From assembly GCA_021160885.1 (NCBI GenBank), contig JAGHBR010000159.1, positions 1 through 7,403 on the forward strand: 7,403 nt of DNA, read 5' to 3'. How positions within the stretch are numbered: position 1 is the first letter of the stretch; the number at the start of each line of letters is the position of its first letter. The notes beneath the pieces were generated by a model. It was not told where the DNA came from. It saw nothing but the letters and a program-made list of their open reading frames with translations, and did not search any database. The position numbers and the translations under genes were made by a program. Below, in pieces: positions 6,744 to 7,403 of the stretch. The DNA is from Caldisericaceae bacterium. GTDB lineage: Bacteria; Calditrichota; Calditrichia; Calditrichales; Calditrichaceae.

Positions 6744-7378
6744 GGGTAGTTCTCCCGTTTTTTTAGGCCGTAATAAAGGTGTTCAAAGATCATTTTCTTT
6801 CTTTGTTCAATGAAGGCATCGGAATGGAAATCAATTTCCGGAAACAGAGGCTGAACAATGGGCCGCGCCAGGAAAAAGTAAACGCAGGAGCCGATAAGGG
6901 TCAGCAAAAATTGAACAGGCTCTTCCAATGGGATGATCTCCCCGCGCGCCTGGGCTAATTTCAATTCATTAATCATAATTTGTGGAGTACGCAGTTCGTT
7001 TTGTTTTAAAACCTGTCGGATAACGCGATTTGCTCTGTCGCCGCCTTCACTCAGTTCACGGGCAATAAACAGAGGGAGCGTAGGATTGTTTTTTAGTTTT
7101 TCATGAAAGTGATCTAAAAAAAGCTGCAACGTTTCGGCAAAGGTCTGGCCGGGCGTAAAAGAATCGGCAATGGAATTGAGGAATTTAAGGAACAGCATTT
7201 CCAGGATGGCCGTGTACAGGCGTTCTTTACTGCGGAAGTAGTAATGCAGCATGGCTTTGTTAACGCCGGCGCGGTCGGCGATTTCCTGCATTTTAGCGCC
7301 GTGCCAGCCTTTTTCCACAAAGACCTGCATGGCGATTTGCAGGATTTGTTCTTCTTTTTGCGTGTTAATTTCAACCAT
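6740..7378 (-). CDS. TetR-family transcriptional repressor of the efflux operon
   Basis: A 212-residue protein, the normal length for the TetR family. Residues about 8-55 form the DNA-binding domain, with the helix-turn-helix at about 27-46 (KMQEIADRAGVNKAMLHYYF) followed by the typical SKERLYTAILE helix. The rest is helical and variable, as expected for the ligand-binding and dimerisation domain; FIARELSEGGDRANRVIRQ resembles the C-terminal region of CecR-like regulators, though I cannot assign a ligand. It is the first gene of the cluster, has a palindrome just upstream (7384-7399), and overlaps the channel gene by ATGA, so it should be co-transcribed with and repress its own operon. No good Shine-Dalgarno sequence is seen before the ATG, but the fit to the family start supports it. 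Confidence 0.93.
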   Translation of the reverse strand: MVEINTQKEEQILQIAMQVFVEKGWHGAKMQEIADRAGVNKAMLHYYFRSKERLYTAILEMLFLKFLNSIADSFTPGQTFAETLQLFLDHFHEKLKNNPTLPLFIARELSEGGDRANRVIRQVLKQNELRTPQIMINELKLAQARGEIIPLEEPVQFLLTLIGSCVYFFLARPIVQPLFPEIDFHSDAFIEQRKKMIFEHLYYGLKKRENYP

Positions 7379-7383
7379 ATTAC

Positions 7384-7399
7384 TAAACCAATTAGTTTA
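7384..7399. promoter_or_regulatory. Probable TetR-family operator (imperfect 16-bp palindrome)
   Basis: The plus strand reads TAAACCAATTAGTTTA. The two 8-base halves match by inverted symmetry at 7 of 8 positions around a central AATT. It ends only five bases before the repressor ATG (7378), so a bound dimer would block transcription or early elongation of the whole cluster. Size, symmetry and place are typical of TetR-family autoregulatory operators; that the neighbouring repressor binds here is inference. No promoter can be called because the window stops 25 bases upstream of the gene. Confidence 0.55.
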
Positions 7400-7403
7400 A
7401 CCA

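Noticed and set aside
1..7403. CRISPR array, tRNA, rRNA or transposase gene
   Set aside because: No regularly spaced repeats, no cloverleaf-like or rRNA-like sequence, and no transposase motifs were seen on either strand.

Overview
The window carries one seven-gene cluster, all on the minus strand, that encodes a complete drug- or solute-efflux machine spanning the cell envelope, plus its own regulator. In transcription order (right to left) it has a TetR-family repressor, a TolC-type outer-membrane channel, a lipoprotein HlyD-type periplasmic adaptor, two separate ABC ATPases and two ABC-2 permeases. The outer-membrane channel and adaptor show a Gram-negative bacterium. Moderate G+C, AT-rich intergenic repeats and the family composition would fit a Bacteroidetes/Calditrichota-like lineage, but this is a guess; no taxonomic marker gene is present.

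Layout: 7384-7399 is a probable TetR operator just upstream of the repressor. 7378-4558 holds the repressor, channel and adaptor, each joined to the next by a four-base ATGA stop/start overlap. 4557-4349 is a 209-base gap bounded by a 17-base perfect inverted repeat (4380-4396 with 4533-4549). 4348-461 holds ATPase 1, ATPase 2, permease 1 and permease 2; two junctions are again ATGA overlaps and the last has a 2-base gap. 460-1 is a gene-free tail with a 30-base perfect palindrome (60-89), short direct repeats and a start-less open frame that may be gene debris.

How it works (inference from families): the two ATPases should pair under the two permeases in the inner membrane, the adaptor should bridge the periplasm, and the channel should open the outer membrane. 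The repressor probably senses a ligand and controls the whole set. The arrangement resembles the E. coli cecR-ybhG-ybhF-ybhS-ybhR system, with two differences: the double-ATPase YbhF is here two genes, and a dedicated TolC gene is included.

The most interesting observation is in the ATPases. ATPase 1 has lost the switch histidine (Ala192) and ATPase 2 has a degraded signature motif (LPLGL). In a head-to-tail dimer both defects fall in the same composite ATP site, leaving the other site canonical. This predicts an obligate asymmetric heterodimer. The second point of interest is the dispersed AT-rich repeat family in the gaps, one copy of which splits the operon in two.
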